The position numbers and the translations under genes are program-made. Shown here in pieces: positions 1 to 8,871 of a DNA stretch of 64,000 nucleotides. This DNA comes from Kribbella sp. NBC_00382. GTDB lineage: Bacteria > Actinomycetota > Actinomycetes > Propionibacteriales > Kribbellaceae. How positions within the stretch are numbered: the stretch's first letter is position 1; each line of letters starts with the position of its first letter. The DNA is taken from assembly GCF_036067295.1 (NCBI RefSeq), contig NZ_CP107954.1, positions 310,001-374,000 on the forward strand. The letters run 5' to 3'. The notes beneath the pieces were generated by a model. It was given only the letters and a program-made list of their open reading frames with translations. It was not told the DNA's origin and did not search any database.

Positions 1-62
1 CCAAGTTCGTCACCGACATGAGCGCCTCCTACAGCAAGGCAGCGCGCGACCTCCTGAACTGA
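1..62 (+). CDS. C-terminal end of an unidentified protein (partial)
   Basis: Only the last 19 codons are in the window (third frame, TGA at 60-62), ending in SYSKAARDLLN. The tail is too short to assign. It lies just upstream of PHA genes, so a phasin or another granule-associated protein is possible, but that is only a guess from context. A strong hairpin follows. Confidence 0.6.
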   Translation, partial: KFVTDMSASYSKAARDLLN

Positions 63-85
63 CAGCGCGAACCGGAGGAGCCCAC

Positions 86-116
86 ACGCTCGCCCTGCTG
101 ACGAAAGGGCGAGCGT
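86..116 (+). terminator. Intrinsic terminator-like hairpin
   Basis: An 11-bp perfect inverted repeat (86-96 with 106-116, 9-nt loop) lies 24 nt after the stop of the partial gene. The downstream sequence has few T residues, as is common in high-GC actinobacteria. Confidence 0.6.
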
Positions 117-218
117 TCGGTTGCCGGCGAAAGTAGCGTCGGCCTGTAGTTGCTGCTGGCAACGTTGAGCCATCGGCCGGAACCGATTCCCCGCACGCTC
201 AGCAGTGAGGAAACTGCC

Positions 219-980
219 ATGCCCAGATCGCAACGCCGTGCAGCCATCGTCACCGGCGCCGCCGGGGGCATCGGTTCGGCCATCGCCGCCCGGCTCGACA
301 AGGACGGCGTGGATGTTCTGGCCGTCGACCTGGCGAGCGCCGCGGCGACGTACTCCGGTCCCGGGGTCTCCCACGCCGCGGATCTCACGACGCGAGAGGG
401 AAACCGGGACACGGTTCGTGCCGCGGTCGAGACGTTCGGCCGGCTCGACATCATCGTCGCCAACGCCGGCTTCCAGCACGTGGCGCCTGTCGCAGACTTC
501 CCGGAAGACCGTTGGGACGCTCTTCTCGCGCTCATGCTGACCAGTCCCTTCCTGCTGGCGAAGTACGGCTGGCCCGCTCTTCTGGAGGCACCACAAGGTG
601 GCCGCTTCCTGGTGATCGCCTCCGCGCACGCCTTGGTCGCCTCCCCGTTCAAGGCCGGCTACGTCGCCGCCAAGCACGGTGCCCTCGGCCTCGTGAAGAC
701 GCTGGCCCTCGAAGGCGCCGACCACGGGATCTCGGCCTGCGCCATCTGTCCCGGCTATGTCCGCACCCGTCTTGTGCAGCAGCAGATCGCCACCCAGGCC
801 AAGGCACACGGTCTGTCGGAGGACCGGGTGCTCGATGACGTGATCCTGACCGCCCAGCCGGTCAAACGGCTGATCGAGCCCGAAGAGGTCGCGGAGCTGG
901 CGGCGTTCCTGCTCGGCCCGCATGGCAGGTCGTTCACCGGAACCCCTGTCTCGATCGACCAAGGATGGACAGCCCGATGA
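219..980 (+). CDS. 3-hydroxybutyrate dehydrogenase (SDR family)
   Basis: A 253-aa short-chain dehydrogenase. It shows the NAD-binding TGAAGGIG motif at residues 12-19, NAG at 82-84, and the catalytic triad Ser135, Tyr148 and Lys152 in the YxxxK arrangement. The stretch ASPFKAGYVAAKHG, the C-terminal CPGYVRT and the closing DQGWTAR are typical of D-3-hydroxybutyrate dehydrogenases, which interconvert 3-hydroxybutyrate and acetoacetate in the cytoplasm. The ATG at 219 is preceded by GTGAGG at a normal distance; an upstream in-frame ATG at 150 lacks this support and would add 23 residues unlike the family. The gene overlaps the start of the following hydrolase gene, so the two are probably co-translated for breakdown of stored PHA. 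A paralogue lies at 32862-33596. Confidence 0.92.
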   Translation: MPRSQRRAAIVTGAAGGIGSAIAARLDKDGVDVLAVDLASAAATYSGPGVSHAADLTTREGNRDTVRAAVETFGRLDIIVANAGFQHVAPVADFPEDRWDALLALMLTSPFLLAKYGWPALLEAPQGGRFLVIASAHALVASPFKAGYVAAKHGALGLVKTLALEGADHGISACAICPGYVRTRLVQQQIATQAKAHGLSEDRVLDDVILTAQPVKRLIEPEEVAELAAFLLGPHGRSFTGTPVSIDQGWTAR

Positions 981-2134
981 GAGCCACCACCTGCCCGCCC
1001 GGCATCGTCGACGCAACAGTCGACCAGGCATTCGGCCAGTTCGAGACGCTCGTACGAGGCGCGAGTGACTACTTCACCGACGTCGTCTCCGGTCGCACCA
1101 CTCCGCTCCGCCTAGGTCTCGACCTCGTTTCCTGGGCGAAGACCGTCGCGCGCCGCGAGCCGCCACGATGGGCCACTGAGAACACCGTCCTCGCCGAGTG
1201 GCCGATCGCCCGGCTGCGCGACTTCACGAGGTCCAGCGCCAACACCGCGGTCCCCATGCTGCTGCTGCCTCCGCAGGCCGGCCACGACTCGTGCATCGTC
1301 GACTACGACCCGCTCCAGAGCCAGATCAGGACCGCTCTCGACTCCGGGCTCACCCGCGTGCTGTCACTGGACTGGATCGGGGCCACCGCCGAGACCAAGA
1401 ACGCCTCCATCGAGGACTACATCGCGGTCGTCGATGAGGCCGTCGCGCTGGTGGGTGGCCGAGTCCATCTTGTCGGTGACTGCCAGGGCGGCTGGCTGGC
1501 GGTCATCTACGCCGCACTGCATCCCGAGACGATCGAGACCCTGACCATCGCCGGCGCACCCGTCGACTTCCACGCCGGGGAGCCGCTGATCCACAACTGG
1601 ATGCAGGTGTTGTCACCGCTGGGCGACCTGGCCTTCTACCGGGCTGTCGTCGAGGCCAACGGGGGCGTCCTTCCTGGCAGGTTCCTGCTGGCGGGCTTCG
1701 TCGCGATGCAGCCGGCCAACGAGCTGGACCGCCAACTGCAGTTGCTCCTCCATATCGGCGAGCCTCGTCACGTGAGCCGGTACCGGACGTTCGAGAACTG
1801 GTTCCAGCACACGCAGCCCATCCCGGGAGCGTTCTACCTCTGGATCGTCGAGAAGCTGTTCCAGAACAACGAGCTGGTCGCGGGAACACTCCAGGTCGCA
1901 GGGAACACCGTCGACCTGGCTCGCATCACCTGCCCCGTCTACCTGCTGGCCGGCGCGACCGATCACATCACGCCGCCTCCGCAGGTCTTCGCGCTCGCCG
2001 ACTACGTCGGTACCGGGCCTGCTGACATCCATCGGCGCCAGACCACCGGTGGGCACCTCGGCCTCTTCATGGGCCACCAGGCGCTCCGCGAACACTGGCG
2101 GCCCCTGTTCGCGGAGCTCGCCGCGCGGTCGTAG
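977..2134 (+). CDS. Alpha/beta hydrolase with Cys nucleophile, PHA depolymerase/synthase-like
   Basis: A 385-aa alpha/beta hydrolase. The nucleophile elbow reads VGDCQGGW with Cys169, the G-x-C-x-G form of the lipase box known from PHA synthases and some intracellular PHA depolymerases. An Asp in GATDHITP and a His in GGHLGLFMG complete a likely triad. It is shorter than PhaC and lacks the usual PhaC N-terminal domain. With the 3-hydroxybutyrate dehydrogenase just upstream (ATGA overlap at 977-980), mobilisation of polyhydroxybutyrate is the likeliest role, but synthase-like activity cannot be excluded. An in-frame ATG at 965 is an alternative start; 977 is preferred because of the coupled stop/start. 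Confidence 0.8.
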   Translation: MRATTCPPGIVDATVDQAFGQFETLVRGASDYFTDVVSGRTTPLRLGLDLVSWAKTVARREPPRWATENTVLAEWPIARLRDFTRSSANTAVPMLLLPPQAGHDSCIVDYDPLQSQIRTALDSGLTRVLSLDWIGATAETKNASIEDYIAVVDEAVALVGGRVHLVGDCQGGWLAVIYAALHPETIETLTIAGAPVDFHAGEPLIHNWMQVLSPLGDLAFYRAVVEANGGVLPGRFLLAGFVAMQPANELDRQLQLLLHIGEPRHVSRYRTFENWFQHTQPIPGAFYLWIVEKLFQNNELVAGTLQVAGNTVDLARITCPVYLLAGATDHITPPPQVFALADYVGTGPADIHRRQTTGGHLGLFMGHQALREHWRPLFAELAARS

Positions 2135-2142
2135 GCCGCTGT

Positions 2143-2538
2143 CTACGGTTTGGTGCGGGTCGCGCGCGCCCGCCGGACGGCGTTGGCGTCGACGAATCCG
2201 CGGTAGACCTCGAGCAATGCCCGGCGCTGGGTCGCGGTGAGCTCGTTGGCGGCCTCGATCTGCGCGGGGAGGCCGGTGGCCGGGTCGTCCTCGTCCTCGG
2301 ACAGGGGTTCGACGAACCCGGCGTCGGCGTAGAGCCGCTGCACCGAGGTCTCCAGGGAGTCGGCGATCGCGTTCAGCACCGCCTCCGACGGCGCCCGCAG
2401 GCCGCGTTCGATCTGGGAGAGGTACGGGTTGGAAATGCCGACGGCTGCGGCCAGCTCGCGCATCGGAAGTGCCGCAAGCTCACGCTGTGCACGGATGATC
2501 CGGCCGAGCATGAGATGCGGCACCTGCTGGTCGGTCAT
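2143..2538 (-). CDS. XRE-family transcriptional regulator
   Basis: A 131-aa protein with an N-terminal Cro/C1-type helix-turn-helix at about residues 12-68, including MRELAAAVGISNPYLSQIE, followed by an acidic linker and a helical tail. It is the last gene of the (-) PHA operon, 38 bp after the acetate transporter, and converges on the hydrolase gene. Control of PHA or acetate genes is inferred from position only; no operator could be identified. Confidence 0.85.
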   Translation of the reverse strand: MTDQQVPHLMLGRIIRAQRELAALPMRELAAAVGISNPYLSQIERGLRAPSEAVLNAIADSLETSVQRLYADAGFVEPLSEDEDDPATGLPAQIEAANELTATQRRALLEVYRGFVDANAVRRARATRTKP

Positions 2539-2576
2539 GGCTCCATTCTAGCCGCCGGCCTGGCGATCCTCGCGTT

Positions 2577-3257
2577 CTAAGCCGAACGCCTGAACGGGAA
2601 GACCGGGAGGAGCGTGCGACCCCACGTGGGGTTCACAACGCCTGCCGCGGATCCGTACCAGGCGAGAGCCGCGACCAGCAGACCGACATAGCCACCCGCA
2701 TGCAGCAGGAAGGTGCTCTCGGCGAACTCTCCGAGGGTAAGCAGGGCGAAGGTGACCAGCGCGGTGCCGAAGACGGCCAGGAGCACAGTGTTGGTCTTGG
2801 CCGCGGCCAGCGTCATGTACGCCGTGAAGATCGTCCACATCAGCAGGAAGATGCCGGTGGCAACATGCGCGCTCTCCGGCGGCAGTCCGCCGGCGACGTA
2901 TTTCGCGTAGTAGAAGTAGGAGATCCAGAACGCGCCGTACGACGTGAAGGCCACCGCGCCGAACGTGTTGTCGTTGCGGAACTCCCACATCCCGGCCAGG
3001 ATCTGCACGATTCCGCCGTAGAGAAGGGCGAGCGGCAGGACGACCGCCGTCAGCTCAGCTGAGCCGAGGCCGGAATTGAAGATGCTCAGCACGAAGGTGG
3101 CGCCGGCGAACGCGGCCAGACCGAGCGGTGCGGGGTCGGCGATCGGGACGCCCGGGTCGGCCGGCGGGAGCAACCGTTCGGCACCACGTCCGTCCACGAT
3201 GCCATCGGCCAGCACATGCGTCGGTGGCGGGACCGGTGGGTCCAGGGTGGTTGTCAT
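2577..3257 (-). CDS. Acetate uptake transporter, GPR1/FUN34/YaaH family
   Basis: A 226-aa membrane protein with about six hydrophobic segments. It carries a variant of the family signature near residue 42 (DPAPLGLAAFAG; the usual first residue is Asn) and FNSG shortly after. Family members (E. coli SatP) import acetate or succinate with protons across the plasma membrane. A strong AAGGAGAG ribosome site lies just upstream of the ATG. In this operon it would supply acetate for acetyl-CoA and PHA synthesis, which is inference from context. Confidence 0.85.
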   Translation of the reverse strand: MTTTLDPPVPPPTHVLADGIVDGRGAERLLPPADPGVPIADPAPLGLAAFAGATFVLSIFNSGLGSAELTAVVLPLALLYGGIVQILAGMWEFRNDNTFGAVAFTSYGAFWISYFYYAKYVAGGLPPESAHVATGIFLLMWTIFTAYMTLAAAKTNTVLLAVFGTALVTFALLTLGEFAESTFLLHAGGYVGLLVAALAWYGSAAGVVNPTWGRTLLPVFPFRRSA

Positions 3258-3341
3258 CGCACTCTCCTTGCTGTGGTGGTGCAGGTCCCGGCGTCGGCCG
3301 GGTCGGTGTACGTGGTGATGCCGCAGTCGGACGCCGCGTCG

Positions 3342-4562
3342 TCAGGAGATGGCGCTGACACCGGTGATGTCGCGCCCTACGATCAGCGTCTGGATGTGCT
3401 CGGTGCCCTCGTAGGTGTAGATCGACTCGATGTCGGTCATGTGCCGGATGACGTGGTAATCGAGCAGGATGCCGTTTCCTCCGAGCAGGTCCCGCGCCTC
3501 GGCGATCACCTGCCGGGCCTTCAGCGTGTTGTTCATCTTCGCCAGGGCGGCGATCGTGTCGGTGAGCTTTCCCTGCTCCTCGAGGCGACTCACGCGCAGG
3601 CAGTACAGCTGCATGGCCGTGACCTCGGCGAGCATCTTGACCAGTTGGTCCTGCACCATCTGGAAGCTGACCAGCGGCTTGCCGAACTGGCGGCGGCGCC
3701 GGGTGTAGCTCAACGCGGCCTCGTACGCCGCCACCGCGTGTCCCAGGGCGCCCCAGGCGACGGCGATCCGGGTCGAGGCCAGCACGCGCGCGGCGTCCTT
3801 GAAGCTGAGTGCTCCGGGGAGCACGTTCGCGTCCGGGACGAAGACGTCGGTGAGGGTGATGTCGGCCTGCCAGACGGCCCGGACCGAGCCCTTGCCCTCG
3901 ATCAGGCTGGCGACGTACCCGGGTGCGTCCTTCTCGACGAGGAAGCCTTTGACCTTGCCATCGAGGGTGTCGCGGGCCCAGACGACGATGACGTCGGCGA
4001 TGGTGCCGTTGCCGATCCAGCGCTTCTCGCCGTTCAGCCGATAGCCCTCGCCGTCCCGCGTGGCCGCCGTCTCCAGGGCGACGGCATCCGAGCCGTGCTC
4101 CGGCTCGGTCAGCGCGAAGGCGCCCAGTTTGTCCAAGGTCGCCATCTCCGGCAGCCAGCGTTGCTTCTGCTCCTCGGAGCCGAGCATCCAGATCGACCGC
4201 ATGGCCAGCCCTGCCTGGACGGCCTGGAAGGTTCCGAGGCTGCCGTCGCCGCGGTTGAGCTCCATGTTGATCAGCCCCGCCGCGACCGAACTCATCGGCG
4301 GGCAGCCATAGCCCACGATCCCGTCGCCGACGATGCCGAGCGCCCCCATCTTCTTCACCAGCGCCCACGGAAACTCGGCCCGTTCCCAGTAGCCGTTGAT
4401 GACCGGGAGCACCTCGGTGTCCACGAACTCTCTGGTGCGATCCAGGTACTCCTGCTCGGCGCCGGTCAGTTCGTCGCGCAACCCGAAGTAGTCGGTGCCC
4501 AGCGACTTGCCGATGTCGGTGGTGGTCAAGGTGGTCTCGTCGTAGGTCTGGTCAGCCAGCAT
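3342..4562 (-). CDS. Acyl-CoA dehydrogenase, glutaryl-CoA dehydrogenase-like
   Basis: A 406-aa FAD enzyme with the standard acyl-CoA dehydrogenase layout: an N-terminal helical domain, a middle beta domain containing TEPEHGSD and KRWIGNG, and a C-terminal helical domain with RRQFGKPLVSFQ. The catalytic base is probably the Glu in YTYEGTEHIQ, the position used by glutaryl-CoA dehydrogenases, and the ending GRDITG also resembles that branch. Substrate is not provable from sequence. The ATG at 4562 has GAGGA about 7 nt upstream; an in-frame ATG at 4574 overlaps the stop of the ligase gene and is an alternative. It probably feeds crotonyl- or enoyl-CoA to the hydratase and PHA synthase encoded upstream in the operon. 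Confidence 0.88.
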   Translation of the reverse strand: MLADQTYDETTLTTTDIGKSLGTDYFGLRDELTGAEQEYLDRTREFVDTEVLPVINGYWERAEFPWALVKKMGALGIVGDGIVGYGCPPMSSVAAGLINMELNRGDGSLGTFQAVQAGLAMRSIWMLGSEEQKQRWLPEMATLDKLGAFALTEPEHGSDAVALETAATRDGEGYRLNGEKRWIGNGTIADVIVVWARDTLDGKVKGFLVEKDAPGYVASLIEGKGSVRAVWQADITLTDVFVPDANVLPGALSFKDAARVLASTRIAVAWGALGHAVAAYEAALSYTRRRRQFGKPLVSFQMVQDQLVKMLAEVTAMQLYCLRVSRLEEQGKLTDTIAALAKMNNTLKARQVIAEARDLLGGNGILLDYHVIRHMTDIESIYTYEGTEHIQTLIVGRDITGVSAIS

Positions 4563-4570
4563 GGTGTTCC

Positions 4571-6187
4571 TCATCCCTGGATCCGGCTCACGTGGCCGAC
4601 CCATTCCTTTTCGCGGAGCTCGAACTTCTGGATCTTGCCCGTGGAGGTGCGCGGAAGGTGCTCGACGAACTCGACCGCCTTCGGCACCTTGTACCTGGCG
4701 ATGTGCGCCTGCAGGTGAGCGATCAGCTCCGCCTCGTCGACGGTGGATCCGGGCTGCCGGACCACGAAGGCCTTCGGCCGCTCGCCCCACTTCTCGTCCG
4801 GAATGCCGATCACGGCCACCTCGCGCACCGACTCGTGCGCCTCGAGGGCGTGCTCGATCCCGACGGTCGAGATGTTCTCGCCGCCCGAGATGACGATGTC
4901 CTTCGCCCGGTCCCTCAGCTCGACATAGCCGTCCGAGTGCTGCACGCCGAGGTCGCCGGAGTGCAGCCACCCACCACGGAACGCGAGCTCGGTGGCTTCG
5001 GTGTCGTCGAAGTAGCCCGCCATCACATTGTTGCCGCGCATCACGATCTCGCCCATGGTCCGGCCGTCGCGGGGAACGTCGACCATGTTCTCGTCCACGA
5101 CGCGGATGGGGTCCGCCTGGATCATGGCCACGCCCTGGCGGGCCTGGCGCCGGGCCTGGTCGGCCGGCGATAGTGCCGCCCAGCCGGCCTGCCACTCATT
5201 CAGGGAGTACGGACCGTAGAGCTCGGTCATCCCGTAGACGTGAACGATCCGCGCCCCGAGTTCGCGCATCCTCGCGATCACCGTCGGACTCGGCGCGGCT
5301 CCCGCGACGGTGGCCACGAGCTCCCGGTCCAGTACATGGGCCTCGGGTGCGCCGGCGATCGTCGTCAGCACGGTGGGAGCGCCGTCGAGGTGGGTCACGC
5401 CCTCCTGGTCGATGAGGTGCCAGATCACGTTGGCCCGGACTGCTCGCAGGCAGACGTGGGTGGCGCCGATCCCGGTCACGGCCCAGGGTGTGCACCAGCC
5501 GTTGCAATGGAACATCGGCAGCGTCCAGAGGTACACGCTCTCCGGGTCGAACCGCTGATGGACGATCTCGCCGAGGGCGTTGAGGTAGGCGCCCCGATGG
5601 GTGTACATCGCGCCCTTCGGCTGGCCTGTCGTCCCCGAGCTGTAGTTGATGGAGATCAAGCTGTTCTCGTCCTCGATCGTCCAGGGCAGCGGTTCACCCG
5701 TGCCACCCTTGAGGAACTCGTCATAGAGCACGTAGGCCGGGTCGACAGCCTCGTGTGCCACCGGGCCGTGCAGGTCGCTGACCGCGACGATCTTGCTCAC
5801 CGTCCGGAAGGACTCGATGACCGGGCCCAGTGCGGGCAGGTACTCCGTGTCGACCACGAGGATCTTCGCGCCGGAATGGTCACAGACGTACCGGACCTCC
5901 TCGGGCGAGAGGCGCGTGTTCACCGCGACGAGCACTGCGCCCGCCAACGGAACACCGAAGTTGGCCACCAGCATCTCGGGGATGTTCGGAACCATGTACG
6001 CCACCCGATCGCCGGGTTGGATCCCCGCTGATCGCAACGCGTCCGCCAGCCGGGTGGCCTCCACACCGAACTCGCTGTAGCTGAGCCGGCGCTCGCCATA
6101 GGCAATCGCCGTCTTGTCGGCGAACACGTCGGCAGCACGTTGCAGGAAGGAAAGGGGAGTCAGAGCGGTGAACGAGTGGGCGGGCAT
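4571..6187 (-). CDS. Acyl-CoA synthetase (AMP-forming)
   Basis: A 538-aa member of the adenylate-forming family. It shows the P-loop-like YSSGTTGQPKGAMYTHRG, the A5 motif YGMTELYGPY, SGDLGV, DIVISGGENIS and the C-terminal catalytic-lysine region PRTSTGKIQKFELR. The order and spacing match medium/long-chain fatty acyl-CoA ligases of the AlkK type. GGAGG precedes the ATG. It sits between phaC and the acyl-CoA dehydrogenase and could activate fatty or short-chain acids for beta-oxidation and PHA monomer supply. The true substrate is unknown. Confidence 0.9.
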   Translation of the reverse strand: MPAHSFTALTPLSFLQRAADVFADKTAIAYGERRLSYSEFGVEATRLADALRSAGIQPGDRVAYMVPNIPEMLVANFGVPLAGAVLVAVNTRLSPEEVRYVCDHSGAKILVVDTEYLPALGPVIESFRTVSKIVAVSDLHGPVAHEAVDPAYVLYDEFLKGGTGEPLPWTIEDENSLISINYSSGTTGQPKGAMYTHRGAYLNALGEIVHQRFDPESVYLWTLPMFHCNGWCTPWAVTGIGATHVCLRAVRANVIWHLIDQEGVTHLDGAPTVLTTIAGAPEAHVLDRELVATVAGAAPSPTVIARMRELGARIVHVYGMTELYGPYSLNEWQAGWAALSPADQARRQARQGVAMIQADPIRVVDENMVDVPRDGRTMGEIVMRGNNVMAGYFDDTEATELAFRGGWLHSGDLGVQHSDGYVELRDRAKDIVISGGENISTVGIEHALEAHESVREVAVIGIPDEKWGERPKAFVVRQPGSTVDEAELIAHLQAHIARYKVPKAVEFVEHLPRTSTGKIQKFELREKEWVGHVSRIQG

Positions 6188-6241
6188 GGGGAACCTCCGG
6201 TGGAACGGTGAGTCGGTGCAATCTGGATGGGGTTGGTCGCG

Positions 6242-7903
6242 CTACGAGCGGATGTACTCGCCAGGGGCGTCGCAGAGGGGCGGGTGCTCGACCGAGCGAT
6301 CCGGCGGGGCGACCATCGGTCCCGCCCGCTCAGCGGCCCAGGCGTCCCAGTCGGTCCACCAGGTCCCCGGGTGCTGCTTCGCTGCTGCTCGCCAGTCCCC
6401 GGCATCGGCCGGGTTCTCGGCGGCAGCCTCGAACCAGGCCTTCGGTCCGGGTGGGTTGACGATGCCGGCGATATGACCGCCGCTGGAGAGCACGTACCGG
6501 ACATCCCCACCAAGCAACTGGGTGGCTTCGTACGAGGCTGTCCACGGCACGATGTGGTCGTTGACGGCGCCAACGACATACGCGTCGTTCGTGACGTCGC
6601 CCAGGTTCAGGCGGCACCCGCCGAGTTCGAGCTGACCGGACGCCAGCAGGTTGTCGACGTACAGGGAGCGCAGGTACGACGAATGGAGAGTGGCGGGGAT
6701 CCGGGTGGTGTCGGCGTTCCAGACGAGGATGTCGAACGCGGGCGGCGTTTCCCCGAGCAGCCAGTTCGAGACCACATAGTTGAAGATCAGCTGGTTCGGT
6801 CGCAACACATCGAAGGTGCCGGCCATCTTCTCGCCGTCGAGGAAGCCCGAGCGCGCCATCTGCTCCTCGAGCCGGGCTACCGACGCCTCGTCGGTGAAGA
6901 CACCGAGAGCGCCGGGGTCCCGATAGTCCAGCAGCGTGTTGAGCAACGTCACCGTGCCGACCCGGTCGGGCTCCGACTGCGCCAGGTACGCCGCCGTCAT
7001 CGCCGTCATCGCCCCGCCGATGCAGAGTCCGGCGAGGTCCACCGTCGACGAACCGGTGATCTCGGTGATCACGTCGAGGGCGGCGCACGGCCCGCGGGAC
7101 AGGTAGTCGTCCATAGTCACGCCGTTCATGGACGCGTCGGCGTTGCGATAGCTCATCACGAACACGGTCCGCTCGTGCTGAACCGCCCATTCCAGGAAGC
7201 TCCGCCCGGGCGCGAGGTCCATCACGTAGTACTTGTTGATCCACGGAGGGATGGCCAGCAGCGGCACCGCACGGACCGACTCTGTCTGGGGTGCGTACTG
7301 GATGAGCTCCATCAGGTCGTTGCGGAACACCACCTTGCCCGGGGTGGCGGCGAGATTCCTGCCCACTTCGAAGGAGCTCGAGTCGACCTGGCGGGGTTTC
7401 CCGCCGTTGGTGAGCAGGTCGCCGACGAAGTTGGTAGCCCCCTTGACGAGGCTCAAACCGCCCGTCTCCGCGGCTCGGCGCAAGGCTGCGGGATTCGTCA
7501 GGAGGAAGTTCGTGGGGGCGAGCGCATCGGCCAGGACCTGTCCGGCCAGGGCGGCCTTGGCCTCGACCACGGGATCGTCCGACCCGACTGCCAAGACGTC
7601 CTCTCCCCATTGGCAGGCGGCCTGATAGACCCCGCGGAGAGCGAAGAACGCCGGATTGGAACTCCAGGCCGCATCGGCGAACCGGCGGTCGGTTGCACGG
7701 GTATCCTTCCCCGCGCCATTGGCAAGGAGGACGGCTGCGGTGGCCGGCCCCAGCTTCGACATGCTGCCGGCGAAGGTGAGGGCGGCCGCGGCGAGCCCGG
7801 CCGGCCGGGTCGCTGACCGGGAAAGGGTGGCGACCAACGCCTTGCCGAAGCCGGTCGGGTCTCCTGGGGCGGGTGCCTCAGACCTGGGTTTTGTGACGGT
7901 CAT
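6242..7903 (-). CDS. phaC: Polyhydroxyalkanoate synthase
   Basis: A 553-aa PhaC. The N-terminal domain contains DRRFADAAW, typical of PhaC. The lipase-like box is GLCIGG with Cys294, and the Asp and His of the triad lie in GAVNDHIVPW and SSGGHIAGIVNPPG. WINKYYVMDL and the length fit the one-subunit class I/II synthases. It polymerises (R)-3-hydroxyacyl-CoA onto PHA granules. Its ATG overlaps the TGA of the hydratase gene by 4 bp, so monomer supply and polymerisation are translationally coupled. Class I versus II cannot be settled by eye. Confidence 0.95.
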   Translation of the reverse strand: MTVTKPRSEAPAPGDPTGFGKALVATLSRSATRPAGLAAAALTFAGSMSKLGPATAAVLLANGAGKDTRATDRRFADAAWSSNPAFFALRGVYQAACQWGEDVLAVGSDDPVVEAKAALAGQVLADALAPTNFLLTNPAALRRAAETGGLSLVKGATNFVGDLLTNGGKPRQVDSSSFEVGRNLAATPGKVVFRNDLMELIQYAPQTESVRAVPLLAIPPWINKYYVMDLAPGRSFLEWAVQHERTVFVMSYRNADASMNGVTMDDYLSRGPCAALDVITEITGSSTVDLAGLCIGGAMTAMTAAYLAQSEPDRVGTVTLLNTLLDYRDPGALGVFTDEASVARLEEQMARSGFLDGEKMAGTFDVLRPNQLIFNYVVSNWLLGETPPAFDILVWNADTTRIPATLHSSYLRSLYVDNLLASGQLELGGCRLNLGDVTNDAYVVGAVNDHIVPWTASYEATQLLGGDVRYVLSSGGHIAGIVNPPGPKAWFEAAAENPADAGDWRAAAKQHPGTWWTDWDAWAAERAGPMVAPPDRSVEHPPLCDAPGEYIRS

Positions 7904-8394
7904 GAAGACACCAGTTCGGGCCGGACGTAGTAGCGGAGCAGGACGTCGGCGACACAGCAGGGCTTCTCTTGGTCGGCTACTTCGTAAACCAGATGGAGGG
8001 TCGCCTGGACCCCGCCGGGAAAGTCGCGAATTGCACTCAAGCCGACCTCGGCGCGCACCTGTGCACCCAAGGGCAGCGGTGCTGGGAAACGCACCCGGTC
8101 CACGCCGTAGTTGACGACCATCACGGCGTCGCTGACATCAAGCACCTCGTCGACCAGCGCGGTGGCCAGGGACAGGGTCAGGTACCCGTGGGCGATGGTT
8201 CGGCCGAACGGCCCCTGCGCTGCCCGGATCGGGTCGGTGTGGATCCACTGCTCATCGTGGGTCGCCGCACCGAAGGCGTTCGCGTCCGCCTGTTCGATCG
8301 CACGCCACTCGCTGTGACCGATCACCCCGCCGAGACGGGCCTTCAGCTCCGAGGTGGTGAGCTGGAGCGGGCCGGTGCGCGTGCGCAGGTTCAT
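7900..8394 (-). CDS. phaJ: MaoC-like (R)-enoyl-CoA hydratase
   Basis: A 164-aa single hot-dog-fold protein with the hydratase-2 motif: Asp47 and His52 in THDEQWIH, then GPFGRTIAHGYLTLSL. This family adds water to trans-2-enoyl-CoA to give (R)-3-hydroxyacyl-CoA, the PHA synthase substrate. GGAGG lies 7 nt before the ATG at 8394, which also excludes the unsupported upstream extension. First gene of the PHA operon, overlapping phaC by 4 bp. The symbol is assigned from motif plus context. Confidence 0.85.
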   Translation of the reverse strand: MNLRTRTGPLQLTTSELKARLGGVIGHSEWRAIEQADANAFGAATHDEQWIHTDPIRAAQGPFGRTIAHGYLTLSLATALVDEVLDVSDAVMVVNYGVDRVRFPAPLPLGAQVRAEVGLSAIRDFPGGVQATLHLVYEVADQEKPCCVADVLLRYYVRPELVSS

Positions 8395-8676
8395 GGAGTG
8401 CCTCCAGGGAAGCAGTGGCCGTAAGGGCCGCTGCTGGAGGGTAAACAGACTCGACCTGTGGCGGCCTCGATCTGGCACGAGGGAAGGGAGTTCGAAGTCC
8501 GGACATCTCCTGGCGTGCTCAGACTCCCACTGTCACACAGGCGAGCGCGCCGCACGGGCGCCAGAAGCCATGCCTTCTAGGGACCAACGACTCTGACAGC
8601 CACTAGGCGCCTCGCGGGTTTCTCATCACCGGCCGGCCGTACGACGTCCGCATCAAGTGCTGTCGCGACCCGGCAG

Positions 8677-8871
8677 CTAGCGAGTCCGGTTCTTGCGATA
8701 GTCGATCAGGCAGGCGGCAGAGGTGCAGAGGCCCGCCAGGACTGCCAGCCAGCCGAACCAAACGGGTTCCAGGATCGTGGAAACCAACAGGACAAGGGTC
8801 AGTACGAGAGCGCTGACGCCGACCACCAGCCGCCGACGCTGACCAGGAACACCTCCGCTGCCAGGCTCCAT
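8677..8871 (-). CDS. Small membrane protein (hypothetical)
   Basis: A 64-aa ORF with two adjacent hydrophobic segments (about residues 15-32 and 37-54) and a basic tail. It is isolated in a gene-poor stretch and has no clear ribosome site. No family recognised; it may be spurious. Confidence 0.4.
   Translation of the reverse strand: MEPGSGGVPGQRRRLVVGVSALVLTLVLLVSTILEPVWFGWLAVLAGLCTSAACLIDYRKNRTR

Noticed and set aside
3342..5195. 617-codon version of the acyl-CoA dehydrogenase
   Set aside because: The extra N-terminal 200 residues overlap the ligase gene in another frame and do not resemble any domain.
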